From Sclerotinia nivalis (lineage: Eukaryota > Ascomycota > Leotiomycetes > Helotiales > Sclerotiniaceae), in the NCBI GenBank assembly GCA_029531795.1, contig JAPEIS010000008.1:2542001-2606000 (forward strand): a DNA stretch of 64,000 nt. The letters run 5' to 3'. A program made the position numbers and the translations under genes. The notes below the pieces were generated by a model that saw only the letters and a list, made by a program, of their open reading frames with translations, ran no database searches and was not told the DNA's origin. Shown here one piece after another: positions 1-12,017 of the stretch (positions are counted from its first letter, which is position 1; each line of letters opens with the position of its first letter).

Positions 1-147
1 ATTTGCACCAACCATCATTGTAGTTGTTGTTGTTGTCGTAGTAGTTTGTACTGTGATTGTATTTGGAGAACTATCCACGTTTAAATTCGCATTTGCATCG
101 CGCGAACTTGCTCTGCGGTCTCGTTTTCGTAAGGTTCGTGGTGGCAT
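1..147 (-). CDS. 5' end of a gene running off the window (partial, unknown product)
   Basis: An ATG at 147 in a good fungal start context (CCACAATGCC) opens 49 codons with no stop up to base 1, so the gene continues to the left of the window. The visible N-terminus is basic (MPPRTLRKRDRRASSRD) and is followed by an Asn/Ala stretch and a run of eight threonines encoded by ACA/ACT/ACG codons. That is typical of a disordered N-terminal tail of a fungal nuclear or regulatory protein, but no domain is visible and I do not recognise it. The next 200 bases upstream (148-350) would be its leader. The alternative is a chance open frame in simple-sequence DNA. Confidence 0.45.
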   Translation of the reverse strand, partial: MPPRTLRKRDRRASSRDANANLNVDSSPNTITVQTTTTTTTTTMMVGAN

Positions 148-1367
148 TGTGGTTTCTCTTGCAGATGTAATTGTAATTGGTGTTTGATGGTGTGGGTAGA
201 GTAGGTAGGTAGGTAGGTAAAGTAGTATCTCCTACTGCAAAATCCCGCGGTTTGTAATTCGCAATTGAACTGCGATGTGATAGTATGTGGTAATGACAAG
301 TGCAACTGGGAGTAGATATCTCTGTCGCTGCAGGGTAACTGCAATTGGATTGGTGTTTCTCGTAAGAACTCCTACTTGCTTCTATTATCTCCAGCAGATT
401 TCCCGTCGCGAATAGAAGATCAATAAATTAATACCTAAAATTCGTGCTCTGCAATTAATGCGCTCTACCTCAATGCCGTTTCTTCTTGATAATATAGGTA
501 GATAAATATCGGTACGAGGAGTCCAGGAAATCAAGTCGAGGTAATGGGTTCTAATTGCAGTGACAATTGCAGTACAACTTTCAAGTGCAACATTCGATAT
601 TATAGCAAAATCAATCTCCCAATATGCTTTTCCACCGTATCATTCTTTCCACCATACAAACAAAGTCCTCTCTTTCTCTCTCACGCAAAACAATAACCGT
701 ACAGAAAGTAAATTATTGACTATGATAATTTCTTCAGTTTATCAATCGCGCTGAAGATGAAGCTGTTTACATCACCGTACCGCGACAAGGCTTCTGTCAA
801 GGCTCCTGTATCCACAAGGCTCTCCACCGAATCATGCAAGGCTACCAAACCAGATTTCATCCACAACCACATACCGAAGCCCTGCATATCATCCTGCAAT
901 AGTTATTAAACACATCATCACACATCATACATCACACATCACATCAACATAATCATCATTTAAAACCTCACATACATATCGCATCAATGAAATTGTCATT
1001 GTGTACAAAAAGAACACTCTAGTCATTACCACCCAGCCAGCTTCTGCATATAGATCGTGCAATTGCATCACATCGCATTGCAAAGAGAGTTAAGGTTGCG
1101 TATAAGAAAAGGTAAAACTAATGTAGCAGCAGGATTCCCATCATATCATGTCCTAATCTCGAACCATCTGTAGGTCGTAATCTTCGCAATCCATGAACAG
1201 AAATCCCAGGTTGGGAAAAGAGGTAATGTAGCAAAACAAGTTATGGTTATGAAGTGCCACCAAACCAAATCTTCCCCTCGCTTCACCATCCCATGCCAAA
1301 AATTGCATTTGCACCCAGATTTGTATACATCTTCGCAAGCCCTCCCTTCCAATTCCTAGTTCTCATC
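148..1367. other. intergenic, no gene seen
   Basis: This stretch contains the leader and promoter of the left-edge gene and the 3' flank of rpn3. It shows a short GTAG-type tetranucleotide run near 195-220 and ATCACACATCACATC-type simple sequence near 915-955. The open frames in it are short, overlap on both strands and lack conserved-looking protein. Confidence 0.6.
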
Positions 1368-3242
1368 TTACATGCCTTCAAAGTCTCCCCCAAGATCATC
1401 TTCATCCAAGTCACCATCTTGAATTTCCTTGGCCATTTCGCGTTCGCGTTCTCTTGCTTCTTGAGCATTCTTAAGTTCCAATCGATGTTGATTCATAGGG
1501 AATCTCATAGCCTGTGGTCATAGGAATTAGCATGAATTCATAATATAGTAGAAAAAATAAAACATACCTTAACACTCTCATCATGAAGAGCAAGACAAGC
1601 ACGAATTCGATCATGGAAAGCTTCACCGGGCTCTCTGGTAGCATAAACATCCCCAACCTCCTTACTTTTCATGAAACCCTTCTCACGATCCAAAGTTGCC
1701 TCAATGACACCATCACGAATTGCCTTTGCAACAATATATTCCGCAGATTCCTCACTGTTAAGCTTTAGGCGTATGCAGATATCTCGAAGGGAAATCCTTG
1801 AGTAAGACAAGGACATCATTCGAATACCAGTCTTAATGACGTTTTGTCGTAGACGAAGAATCAATGTGTATGTACCATCACGTCTGAAAGTATCCGCATG
1901 TTGCGTGATTACAGCCTCGAACTCTGCAATTAATCCTACTCGGACTGCTTGTACGAGGTTCAGATAAGGTTGTAAAGCACGTTCAAGACTAGCAACTCGG
2001 AATGTTGCACGATCAGGAATATCTCCCATCAACAACTCAACCACAAGAAGAAGCTTTGTCGCAGTTTGTGAGAATCCTGCAGCACTTGGACTCGAAGGAG
2101 CTTTACGAGTAGCAGCTGTCAAATGATCATGAGCCTCAGTATATCTCAATTGAATAGCCCTGATACGTCCCAAGTAATACAAATATCTTGCAACTTGGTT
2201 ATTTGAAGCACTTTCGGGGAATTTAGTATGCGAGATGAGGAGATCAGCTTGAGTGATGTGCGAGGTAGAGAGGTAGTTTCGCAGAAGAAGTACGATAACA
2301 GTTGATTGAGTATCGATGTCTTTGCGCAAAACAGCAGTCCGTAAACCAGAAAGAAGAGCTGGTCGAAGGGTAACAACTGGGGAAGCTGGAGAAGGTGGAA
2401 GTGGTGCCAATTGCTCAGCGAACAGAGACCAGTAAAAGTACACGCGAGCAGAGAGAGAATCTAGAGTTCTGCGATTGAGCCCATGAGTGACAGTTGTGAG
2501 ATGTTTGGAAAGTGTAAATCCCTTCTCGTTCATCTTATTATCAAGAAAGAAGATTTGTACGAGGATGCTTAGGAAAATGTCGATCTCTGGAATGATTTCT
2601 TTTGGTTCCTTCTTCCCATTTTTGGTGGACTTTGGATCAGAATCGATTTCCATCTCACTTGATGAAGCCTTATTAAATGTAGCATTCTCTCTGTCGATAG
2701 AGATGAGTAGAGCGTTAGCTTGTTGAGTTGTCGTTGGGTAAGTCTCCGTAATAACTTGCGCCAGAATATCAGCTGTAAGATGTTTTCGAATAGAAGAAAT
2801 GGATCTCAGTGCTCGGAGTGTGTATCTAGCATCGAACAACGCAACTGCTTTCTCTAATAACGGGAAATTGCTCTTGATATCTGCGAAGAAGCGTAATGTG
2901 TTAGTTTTTGTTGGTTGATGCTCTAGTAGATGTATGGTGGACAATGCATGACATACCTGCAACAGCCTTGGCCACCGGATCAACATTAATAGCACCTGCA
3001 TTCTCTTCACCCTCCGCGGAGCCATCCATAGCTACATCTCCATCGACATCTTTCTGAGGAGGGGCTGATAACTTTGAACTCTTTGATGGTGGGACGACGA
3101 CTGTCATCTCCTCTTCACTGCCTTCCTTAGTCTTCTTTCCTTTTCCACCTTTCAAAGAGCTCTTCGCATCATCTTTCTTTGCACCGTTGATACCATTTTC
3201 GACCGGATCTGCGCCGTTTTTAAATGGTGTTTTTCCTGGCAT
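1368..3242 (-). CDS. rpn3: 26S proteasome regulatory subunit Rpn3 (PSMD3)
   Basis: Three exons join in frame: 3242-2957, 2880-1568 and 1511-1368, giving 580 residues. Introns are GTATGT..CAG, 77 and 56 bases long. Rpn3 is a PCI-domain subunit of the 19S lid, where it scaffolds the lid and helps place the Rpn11 deubiquitinase. The first 95 residues are a charged, disordered tail (start MPGKTPFKNG). Residues of about 110-360 are the helical-repeat part, with the family-like stretch RARYLYYLGRIRAIQLRY-type helices. Residues of about 390-520 are the PCI winged helix (SYSRISLRDICIRL, then EYIVAKAIRDGVIEA). The C-terminus ends in an acidic tail (DGDLDEDDLGGDFEGM). Length is slightly above yeast (about 520) because of the N-terminal tail. 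I chose the ATG at 3242 because it gives the first Met in the exon that is preceded by ordinary leader sequence. Confidence 0.95.
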
Positions 3243-4649
3243 AGCGGCAGATTGAAGAGTGTATATCAAGGTTGATGTCGCCCTTTCGTGACGTAGACTG
3301 GTGGTAGAACTAAAAGTACTTTTCTCAAGTCGCTTTTGATGGTTCGAAGAGTAGTAAAATCGCTCTTATATCCACAGAATACCTCTCTAGAAGCTCAAGG
3401 TACCATACAAAATTGGAAAGAGTTGTTGATTAAAAAGGGTGTTATGTGGTTGAGTTGTCAAAAGAGTTGTTGTAGCTGTCTTTCAGATCTTGGATTACCT
3501 TTACAACATCAAAGCTCAAGATGATTGATTACGTTGGATTTAGCGGCCGGTAACGCAATTTTAACGCGAGTCATCGGTGCCTGGCGATTGCAAGCTGGCG
3601 AAGTGTGAACCTACAAGTTAGTTTTTTCAAGCAATATGTATTAAAGAAGTTGTTAATTTATTTTTATTAATTATTTATATCTTTAAATATCAATACAAAA
3701 AATACTCATATTTCTTTATCCAATTTCAAATTAAAGAAATTCAATTTATATCAGCTACCAAATCAAAGTATAAGATCATCTAGATTATATATATATAGAG
3801 AGAGCATCAAGCTGGCTTTTTTCTCCAAGCAGCATGCATTGAAGAAACTAAGATCTTACAATTAACCACCTACATCTCCAAACATCAGTCAAAAAAAAAA
3901 ATAAAAAAAAATAAACTCACGATAAGATTACCAACAAACAAATCTAACGCCCATCTATCCATCCATCTGTCTGATCTCAAACCAAATAAATTCAGCTTCA
4001 TATCAGCTGCCAAATCAAAGCACGACTATCTCAATCACGTGTATGGGGGCATTACTCGGGTTCATGAGTATATCATTCTATAGATGAGGGAAAGAGGGTT
4101 TATAATACGGTGAAGAAGTATAGTGATGATCATTTTGAATTCGAAAAGGAAACTACTTTGTTGCTCGGGACTGGTTATACTCGGTACACAGCGAGCTAGA
4201 GATTGATTTCTACGTTGGGGTTGTATGTATGTATATAGTCGTTGCAGAATATGATACAGATCGCCAGATTCTAAATGAGAAAGAGAACAACAGAGGCATT
4301 CATTACCAAACATCATATCATCATCATCAGCGTCATCATTATCTCTCGCATGCCTCACATCGAAGTCCCAATAAAGATTAATAAAGTGTTATATTTAAGT
4401 ACTACCTCAAAGTACCTGTATAAGACCATACCGAGAGAGAATGCACATAATGCAATAAAACATCAGAATAACCTCCTCCCAACGCCTAATATCAGTCCAT
4501 GCCATATGCACATCAATTTAAGATGGAGTACCTTGACGCCACTTGTCATCCATCCCATTTCCTAATAGTAATCACCCAAAAAGTTATTCCGATCCATATC
4601 CATCACTATTATAAACTCCTTTCATCCGTTTGGACACATATTCTTTCCC
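3243..4649. other. intergenic between rpn3 promoter and taf12 3' end
   Basis: This stretch holds the rpn3 upstream region and the taf12 3' flank. Its main content is the diverged direct duplication at 3614-4035 described separately, plus an AT dinucleotide run near 3785-3797 and two poly-A tracts near 3890-3912. No protein-like open frame is present. Confidence 0.6.
3614..4035. repeat. diverged direct duplication (copies at 3614-3780 and 3808-4035), RIP-like differences
   Basis: The two copies align over most of their length, with an offset of 194-195 bases that grows to 252 because of a poly-A and ATCC-rich expansion in the second copy. In the block starting at 3666 (copy 1) and 3861 (copy 2), copy 1 reads ATTAATTATTTATATC where copy 2 reads ATTAACCACCTACATC. 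The next bases continue the same pattern. In the first block, copy 1 has T or A at seven sites where copy 2 has C or G (for example ATATGTATT against GCATGCATT). Almost every substitution goes C-to-T or G-to-A from copy 2 to copy 1, and several fall in CpA/TpG contexts. Confidence 0.8.
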
Positions 4650-6926
4650 TTAATCACTACCCTTCCCACCCGTGACCTTCGCAGCTTGAACGGCGCTCAT
4701 CTTATTGATCCATCCAGAGCTTGGTGCGATCTTACGAACTGTTCGGATCTCGTCACTGGCGTAACCTGGGATGCGAATATTGTAACCGCGCTCAAGAGTG
4801 AGTTGAATATCACGGATCTCCAAAATCTTCGAACCACGTTCTTTGGCGTTCTTGCAGGCGGCTTGGAGGACTTGATCAACGAAATTATCGGCGACGGTAA
4901 GAATGGACTATTAGATCGTATTAGTTTGGTATTTTCGAGGACTTGTTAGTTGTGAAAAGTTTCATCTTTGCGATAAGGGTAATCAAGCTTGTAAATTTAA
5001 ATAATAGAGAAATGGGGAAAGAAATCATACCTCTTCAACTTCAGCAGTCAAGCCACCACCTGCAATATTCTCTCCACCACCAGTAACTTGTCTGACAAGC
5101 TCATCCAATTTCTTCTTACTCAAAACACGATCGCCTTCACCATCCAAAACGTAACCTGGAGTCTTTGCAAGAACCGGTTGACCCATAACTCCGTTACCAG
5201 CACCTGATGGACCACCAGTAAATGAAGGACGTGATTGACCCATTTGTACAGGTTGCGGTGGTGCGATTGCTCTTTCTGGTAAATGTTTGGGAATTGGAAG
5301 CTTTTGTGAACTTGGATTTTGTTGTTCCCTAGGCATAGCGTTAGGGTGAGTATGCGAGTGACCCATAACCGTATTAGGTGTACCGGTCGTTTGACCGCCC
5401 GCACTGGAATAACTTTGAGCCGCGGTTTGCAATGCTGCTTGATGAGTTAAAGCTCTTGGAGGACCAGGATTTGGCGCACTGATTGATGTTGCCGATTGAG
5501 GAATAGCTGATTGAGGTGAATTTGTTTGACCTGGACGTTGTTGATTATTCTGCATTTGAGTAATTGCAGTATTGATTGGGCCTGGCATTATTGGTTCGGG
5601 TTTGACACTTTGCGCCTGCCCAGGTTGAGGTTGAGCCATAGCTGGATGGGAAGGTGCAGTCGGTGTAGGTACTTGCGGGCCTTGGGACTGGTGTCCTTGC
5701 GGCATCGGAGGTCGACTACCGCCACCCATTTGTTGATTACGAGCCTGCTCAATAGCAGCATTGACAGTTTGTGTATTTTGTAATGCTGGGTTGGATGGCT
5801 GTTGCAAATTCATGGGTGGTCGAGGTGCTCCTTGTGTTTGATTCATTTGGGCACTGCCTTGAACTCCTTGGTTGCTATGACTTGCAACACCAGCGGTGTT
5901 TCCATTCACATTATCTGATGGACCAGCTCCAGAAGCTTGTGATTGTTGAGGATGCTGTGGTTGTCCTTGATGATGAGGGTTTTGTGGTTGGAGGCGTTTC
6001 TGGCTGTCTCTAATGTCTTCCACAAACTTCTTGGCCATAGCATGTTGTTTCCTGAACTCTGCCGCTCTTGTCTGATAATCTGTTTCATCTTGTTCCGTTG
6101 CAGTTCTTTCTTCCCTCTTCTTCTTAATATATTCTTCCAAACCCTTCAGTTGCGAAGTTGCCTTTTCCATGGCCATCAGTCCTTTGGCATATTTACTCTT
6201 GATTTCTGTCATCCACTTAGTCCATTCTGGTGACTGCGGGGTGTATTGAGGTGGAGCAATCCAGGGAAATGTTTTAATATGTTGTAACAGCTTGTCAGGT
6301 AGTTGACCAGCAACTTGGGGTCTTGGCTGTTGCTGGGAAGAACTTCCAGAATTGGACCCACTAGCTTGACCTTCCTGTGACTGTGGAGCTTGTTCGTTCT
6401 GCTGTGGAGCTGGGTTCTGTTGAGCCGCATTGTTCGAAGGAGCTGTTGTGGACTGCATAGCTTGTTGGGCTTGTTGCGCCTGTGGGCTTTGTTGATTTTG
6501 TTGAGCTTGTTGAGCTTGAGCCTGCTGCTGGTGTGCTTGTTGAGCTTGTTGAGCCTGTTGAGCCTGTTGAGCCTGTTGAGCCTGTTGAGCCTGTTGAGCC
6601 TGTTGAGCCTGTTGAGCCTGCTGCGCTTGCTGTACTTGTTGTCGCTGCTGCTGTGCGCGATAATTCTGCATCTTCATCGTGACCGACTTCGAGAACTCCA
6701 TCAATTTGCGTTTGGCCTCTTGATGTGTTGATGATTCAGCAGGATTATTTTCAATCTGAGTCCAAAGTCCTCTCAGCCCGTTTTCCCATTTCAATTTCTC
6801 TTCATCCGTAAAAGCTCCAGGGGGGAGCTGGCGCATCATTTCGGGTTTGAGCATTGTAGGTGGTCGAGGCGGCATGCCTTGTTGTGAACCGCCAGGTTGG
6901 CCCTGGCCTTGAGGGCCGTTATTCAT
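4650..6926 (-). CDS. taf12: TAF12, histone-fold subunit shared by TFIID and SAGA
   Basis: Two exons, 6926-5031 and 4907-4650, join in phase 0 across a 123-base intron (GTATGA..TAG) and give 717 residues. The intron sits inside the histone fold: exon 1 ends at the helix after [19 protein letters not shown], and exon 2 continues with [20 protein letters not shown], then the helix [19 protein letters not shown]. This is the TAF12/TAFII-20 fold, which pairs with TAF4 or Ada1. Upstream there is a conserved helical stretch at residues 22-75, a Gln/Ala repeat at about 95-135, a second helical block around 215-330 and a long Pro/Gln/Asn-rich linker. The length is much greater than human TAF12 but usual for filamentous fungi, where the N-terminus is Gln-rich. 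Role: promoter recognition and co-activator assembly in the nucleus. Confidence 0.93.
6542..6622. repeat. 9-bp coding minisatellite in taf12 (Gln-Ala-Gln units)
   Basis: A nine-base unit, GAGCCTGTT on the plus strand, runs nearly perfectly nine times from 6542 to 6622. On the coding strand it gives repeated Gln-Gln-Ala. The units from 6551 on are identical except the last, which points to recent slippage or unequal exchange. More degenerate Gln/Ala sequence flanks it on both sides. Confidence 0.9.
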
Positions 6927-8281
6927 TATGTTTGCTTTTAGTATAAACCTTGAATAATTATAGTAAGAATGGTTGTTTGTATCGCTGACAATACTTATAA
7001 ATGTTATTGTCTAATGTGGATGTGTAAATGTTGTCAAATGTTCAATAAGTTTGAGTGGTGAGGTCAAGGTCCACTCTAGACCTAGACTAATGGATATTGC
7101 CGGGCGGTCAAGAGAAGTCTTAAGCGGACATGCAGGGAAATTTGAGCCTTGTAAAGACCTGCATATTTTCCCATGGGGAAGATTAGACCGATTTTCCATA
7201 TATTTACACTCTTCGCTGAGGTTATCCATTATTACATATCTGATTTGAGATAGGGGGTTCCTCAAATTCATTCTGAACTTTTACCTCAAAACAACAACCC
7301 CTTCTATCTTGGCTTTCCCCCAAAGTTATTATAAACCGTAGTTTGGCATTTACTTCCATTTTACGGTATTTCTCCACAACAATGGGGTCACTGGTGATCT
7401 TGGGTTACCTATCATGAAGATGATTCTTTGAGTCTACCAGGCCATCAGACTTTATACAGCCTACACCGGCCAACCTCGAGAGCTATTCACTTATATCCAC
7501 CCCTTCCTCCTGGACATCCTCACATCAACCTCATATGATTACTATAGCTCTAAGTCTCTTTAAAATCTATTAAATCGCACATATATTCAAGCAGCATAAG
7601 GTATGTCCCATAACATTGTAAAGGAACCGAATTTCATCCAAAGATAACCCATCAATCCGTCAATACTCACTTCCAATTCGAATTTTGTACTATCCCACCA
7701 TTTATATAGTAATACCATCCCAGATCATATTCATAAATACCAATTCTCATCTTCTAATTATCAAAATACTTAACTATGACCAAGAGAATAAGAGCTCACT
7801 ACTGCGAACCCATGCCACAGGTTTCACAAAATCTCCATAGCTCCACGCAAGCTCGCATAATAGCCTCAAACACTCGCGACAGTAGATGGTATATCTATTT
7901 GCATTTTCCTATCTCTCTTTCCTACAATCGTTTCATCCAGCCCCACAAGTCTAGAAATAACAAAATAATCCGGAACTATGAGTTTCCAGTCCAAGTCCCC
8001 AGCTAACTATCAGCTGGTACCGCTATCCTTACATCCGCTTATGCATGCAACGCTATGATTGATATAATTGAATAACTGACCCAACACAAGAAAAATCCAC
8101 CCGGTGATGATCCTCTCGCTCAAAAGTGTAAAAGTAATATGCCACCGTCATATGTATCGTGCCTTCATGCAATGAAATGCCGTCTCATTCATAATTCATT
8201 AATTCGTCAACCTCTTTTTTATACCGACATCCAACTATTGTCCCCTTTCGCAATGTTTTAACTCCTGAAGCTTTATTGCTC
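6927..8281. other. intergenic, no gene seen
   Basis: This is the taf12 promoter side and the 3' flank of the next minus-strand gene. Small open frames at 7051-7248 and 7776-8006 are low-complexity and lack any conserved feature. AT-rich sequence near 7680-7770 could be regulatory, but no clear element can be named. Confidence 0.55.
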
Positions 8282-9214
8282 TCAAAAGGGAGAGTCAATA
8301 TCCATACTTTCCTCCAACACATAATATGGCAACTCTCTCAGATCATCCAACTCGGTATCGTCTTCAATGACTTCGTCACAGCTATCTGGTTCCTCCAATT
8401 CTGGAATGCGCGGTGGTGGATCATCGAATATAAGACTTGCTCTTTTGTCACCCCCATGATTGAATGTCTTCCTTCGTAGTCTCCTAGCGCTAGATCCTGC
8501 CTCATTTGCACTTAGATGATCCGGTTGCAAATCCTCGTCGTCAGTGTCACTCCCAAGACTTTGCGCCAATGAGCGCTTTTGTACAGTAGCTGAGCTGCGA
8601 CGCCGGCGACGCCTTTCTTCCCGATTGCGTTGCACCCAAGCTTCATGCTCGTCCAATGGCGACCCATCTTGATCTTCATTGTTGAGAGCCTCTGTGCAAT
8701 CGTGCGCAGTGAGATCGCGGAGATCATTCAGGAGATGTGGATCAAGTTCTGCTAGTGTGGATGTTGGCGCAATATGTCCTCGATCGGACTCTGCGTCTTC
8801 GTATTGGTGGGGTCGTATTATAAGTTCATCGTTGCAATCATAGTCTTCGAGATCGCTGTCCGTTATTTCCTCCAGTGTAAAATTACCCTTCTCTACTACC
8901 CGTGAATATCTTCGAATTGGCGAAGAGAGTGGTGATTGTGCGAGTTGGGAGCTTTCTGATCGAGGTGGACTTGCGCTGCCCGAGGACTCGGATGAGGGGG
9001 AAGTGGATCGCGGGGATAGGTCTTCGGCTTGATTATAGCTGAAATGAGGTCCTGGGCCATTGGGTATGATCCCATTTGGTTTAGGCGAGGGACGAGAAAA
9101 GTCCATTGATGGTTGTTCAGGCGAATATGTGAAAGAAGAGTGAGTCGGGGTCTCAGGTGGTGATGAAGGGCCAACGGTTTGTGCGTAATTAAAATTGGGA
9201 GTTGTAGGCCGCAT
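8282..9214 (-). CDS. fungal protein of unknown function, acidic with a basic patch
   Basis: This is a single-exon frame of 310 residues from the ATG at 9214 (MRPTTPNFNYAQTVG). The frame stays open further upstream but has no earlier ATG. The first 100 residues are Ser/Pro-rich and disordered. The middle carries an acidic stretch (EEITDSDLEDYDCNDEL), then a likely helical region with LAELDPHLLNDLRDLTAHD and EAWVQRNREERRRRRRSS, an arginine cluster that could be a nuclear signal. The C-terminal 60 residues are strongly acidic and end ESMDIDSPF. No catalytic motif is visible. The smooth codon use, the length and the organised charge pattern support a real gene; the function is unknown. Confidence 0.75.
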   Translation of the reverse strand: MRPTTPNFNYAQTVGPSSPPETPTHSSFTYSPEQPSMDFSRPSPKPNGIIPNGPGPHFSYNQAEDLSPRSTSPSSESSGSASPPRSESSQLAQSPLSSPIRRYSRVVEKGNFTLEEITDSDLEDYDCNDELIIRPHQYEDAESDRGHIAPTSTLAELDPHLLNDLRDLTAHDCTEALNNEDQDGSPLDEHEAWVQRNREERRRRRRSSATVQKRSLAQSLGSDTDDEDLQPDHLSANEAGSSARRLRRKTFNHGGDKRASLIFDDPPPRIPELEEPDSCDEVIEDDTELDDLRELPYYVLEESMDIDSPF

Positions 9215-11224
9215 TTTTGACAAATGCGATCTTGTGGTCGCTTGAGTAAGTAGATATAGGTAAGTGTTTTCCTTTTTTTTTCGGCGCGGGGAAGATGTGT
9301 GTATTGCGATTGAGGTCAAGGTGTAAGAGCTTGTGGTAAATCTCTCCTAGTAGGAGAAGGAAGATCTGGAGGATCACAGTTCATGATAATCTCGAGATGT
9401 GCTTGGGGCGCCAAGAAGCCTCGCAATTAAAGATTCGAGGCTATCCGTTAACTGTCAGAAAGGGTCAAGTCCGGTCTCAGAGCTGGAAACGAGACGAGGT
9501 CCTGGTTGAAAGTACAAGGGTCAGCGTAACTTGTAGATCTAAGTAAATAAGGCGACCAATGATGAACATCGAATTCAAATTTAAAAATAAATTGAATGCG
9601 GGTCAATTGAATTGGGACCGTCAGAGGGATGAGAAAAGGGGACCCAAACTTGTTTCGAAGTGTTGAGGATGAGGCGTTCGAGGAATGAATATATCAGAAA
9701 AGTCCCAAAAATAATTTAAGTTTTTCCGAAAGAATATTTTGGAGAAATTCCGGGAATTCGAGGAAAAGTGTGTGTTGCAGGAAGCCCAGAGAATGTTCTT
9801 GTGCGTTTTTCGTCTCCACACACCAATACCGTAGATACACCCTGAAAGAAAAGGTGTTTTGGTAACCAGTTGGGAGGGACGGGGAAAAAGCTTGACCCGA
9901 ATGTTCGGGTAAAGCTCGAATTGAAAGAAGGCTGGATGAAGGGGGAAGAAAGCAGAGCCCACAACTTTCAATCAAGCAAGATAAGAGATATATGGACAAT
10001 GGGACAACTCGGTGATGTCAATCAGCCTATAGGTATTGGGCAGGAATCATCAAGGAATAACCTTGTTCACCAATGTACGAACAGTAGTAAGTAAAGTTGC
10101 TTTTTCTTGCTTGTTTTAGCTCAAATGGATGCATCTGTACCTAGGTAGGTAGTGTGAGTAGTGGGCGGCGAGTCGTCAATCGTCAATCGTCAATGCCGCC
10201 AATCGACCAGTGATGCAATATGCGGTCAATTGGTTGGAGTATTTGAATATGTGGAATAAGTAGTGTGTATGGTGGCTCCTAAGGAAAGTTTATATTGGAT
10301 GGAGATATGGATGGCAAGTTTTGGTGATTTCCAAGCATGAAAAAGCAAAATCCCCCGCGTGAGATATTCGAGACGAAAATTCACGCCGAATCCTCTAGAA
10401 AGGGAATGAAATTGAGTAGCTTATCCTACTATAGCTTTTCCGAGTAGGTATCATCTGGCAACAAATAATGGTGTTGCAATGTGTTGTCAGTAACTCCAAA
10501 TTGATAATGAGCAAGTAGCATTAAGAAGAAGATGGACGAAGAAAAAAGCAACAAAATTTAAGCAGCAATTAAATTTTGAGGATAAGAAAAAGAAAAATGT
10601 AAAGAAAAGATTGACGATAGAGTTTATAGAAGACGAAAATGATCCAGGGTAATATGCAAAGAATGCATTCTCTCATGCTGGAAAACTTATATATCTACCA
10701 ATTGCAATTGTTGATTCAAATTAAGTTAAAGAATGCGTTGTTCGATCGATCGAAGTTGCTGAAAGAGAAAAGTAAGAGAGAATGTACATGTGTATGTGTA
10801 TGAGAGACAAAAAATACACAAATACAATACATCATGCTGCGGTATGTACGACTGAGTAATAAGCTGTCCTTTGAGTTAAAAGATGCAGAAGACTTGCATT
10901 GGAAAGGGAAGAAAGTCAAGATGTGATTCGTGTGTGAAGGAGAGAAGTGCGCATCATGTGATTGTGAAGCAAGGGATGAATTAAACGTTAGGTTGCGCCT
11001 CCTCCCGCGTGAGATGGATGATTATCTAATCCGGCATCGGGATACCTACCTAGTAAGTGAAGTGGGAAAGTTGTCCCGCGTTTCAATGCATACATACCCT
11101 TGCCGATAATTGTAAAAGTCCGCGGCTGTAAGTACTCAGTAAATATTGACTTTCGATATTGACAAACTTGAATCTGACAACCAGGACCAGGCAAACACAA
11201 TAATCTCAAGCGAAATTCTTCACA
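9215..11224. other. intergenic, no gene seen
   Basis: The stretch lies between a minus-strand gene and plus-strand spc34, so it should carry both promoters. It includes a 4-fold TCGTCAA-type run near 10170-10200 and purine-rich stretches near 10500-10620. Three overlapping minus-strand frames at 9621-9999 are shadows of one another and show no protein-like composition. Confidence 0.55.
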
Positions 11225-12017
11225 ATGTCTCTACTAGAAAGGCATCTAGAACAAATTGCTCTCTCTGCAGATTCAATAGCTTCATTACCGTGAGTAAACT
11301 ACCCCCTCACTCAAACCAATCCGCTAACCCCACTACTACAGCTTTCCCCCTCCTCAAATATTTACAAACGCGCTCCTCTCCAATCAAGACATCACCGCTC
11401 TGATCCGCGACACTGAACCCCACGAACGTGCTCTCTTTTCCGTACCTCCACCCCCACCACCTCCAACTCAAATAGCTCCCGAACCAAAATCTTCTTCTTC
11501 CCGCCGCCAAACCGTTTTTAACGTAACATCTGGCGAAGTAGCTCCTGCATCTGGTCCCAACGGACGAGCTCCGCGGCGCAATACTGCTGTTGCTGCTGTA
11601 CTTGGCGCAGAATTGCATTCTCAGGTGCGCAAAACGGAAAGCGGGAGGGGAGAAATTGATATAGAGGTTTTGTTGAAGGGGGCGGAGAAATTAAATGGTG
11701 TATATCCGGTACAAGGGGTTCCGGAGAGGATAAGAGCGTTGAGGAGTAGATATGCGCAGTTGAGGGAGAGTGTGAAGAGACATGAACAGAAAGTGCAGAA
11801 ACAGACAAGGGAGTTGGAGAGGATGAATAGAGGGGATGAGTTGGAGAGTGGTGGGGAGGAGAATCAGCAGGAGAATGAGGAGCCGTCTGAAATTGAGATT
11901 ACGGATGAGGATTTGAGGAGGGAGGAGAGGGAGATCAGGGAGTTGGAGAGGAAGAAGAGAGCCTTGGAAGAGAGGGTAACTGGGATGGAGAGAGACCTGG
12001 GGGGATTACTGAGATGA
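11225..12017 (+). CDS. spc34: DASH/Dam1 complex subunit Spc34
   Basis: Two exons, 11225-11289 and 11342-12017, join in frame (split codon CC|C) across a 52-base GTGAGT..CAG intron and give 246 residues. The N-terminus has the Spc34 signature: LLERHLEQIALSADSIASL, then PPPQIFTNALL and ITALIRDTEPHERALF. The C-terminal half (about 130-246) is a long coiled coil with an acidic insert (RSRYAQLRESVKRHEQKVQ and EEREIRELERKKRALEER). Spc34 is one of the ten subunits of the DASH ring, which couples kinetochores to spindle microtubules in fungi, and is a target of Ipl1/Aurora kinase in yeast. The length fits the family. The start was chosen because it gives the conserved N-terminus, and the intron right after it is needed to reach the second exon. 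Confidence 0.93.

Noticed and set aside
6390..6731. Leucine-rich plus-strand frame opposite taf12
   Set aside because: It is the antisense shadow of the Gln/Ala repeat; TAF12 on the other strand explains the sequence.
9621..9999. Three nested minus-strand frames of 82-116 codons
   Set aside because: They overlap in different phases over the same DNA and none has a domain or a splice partner.
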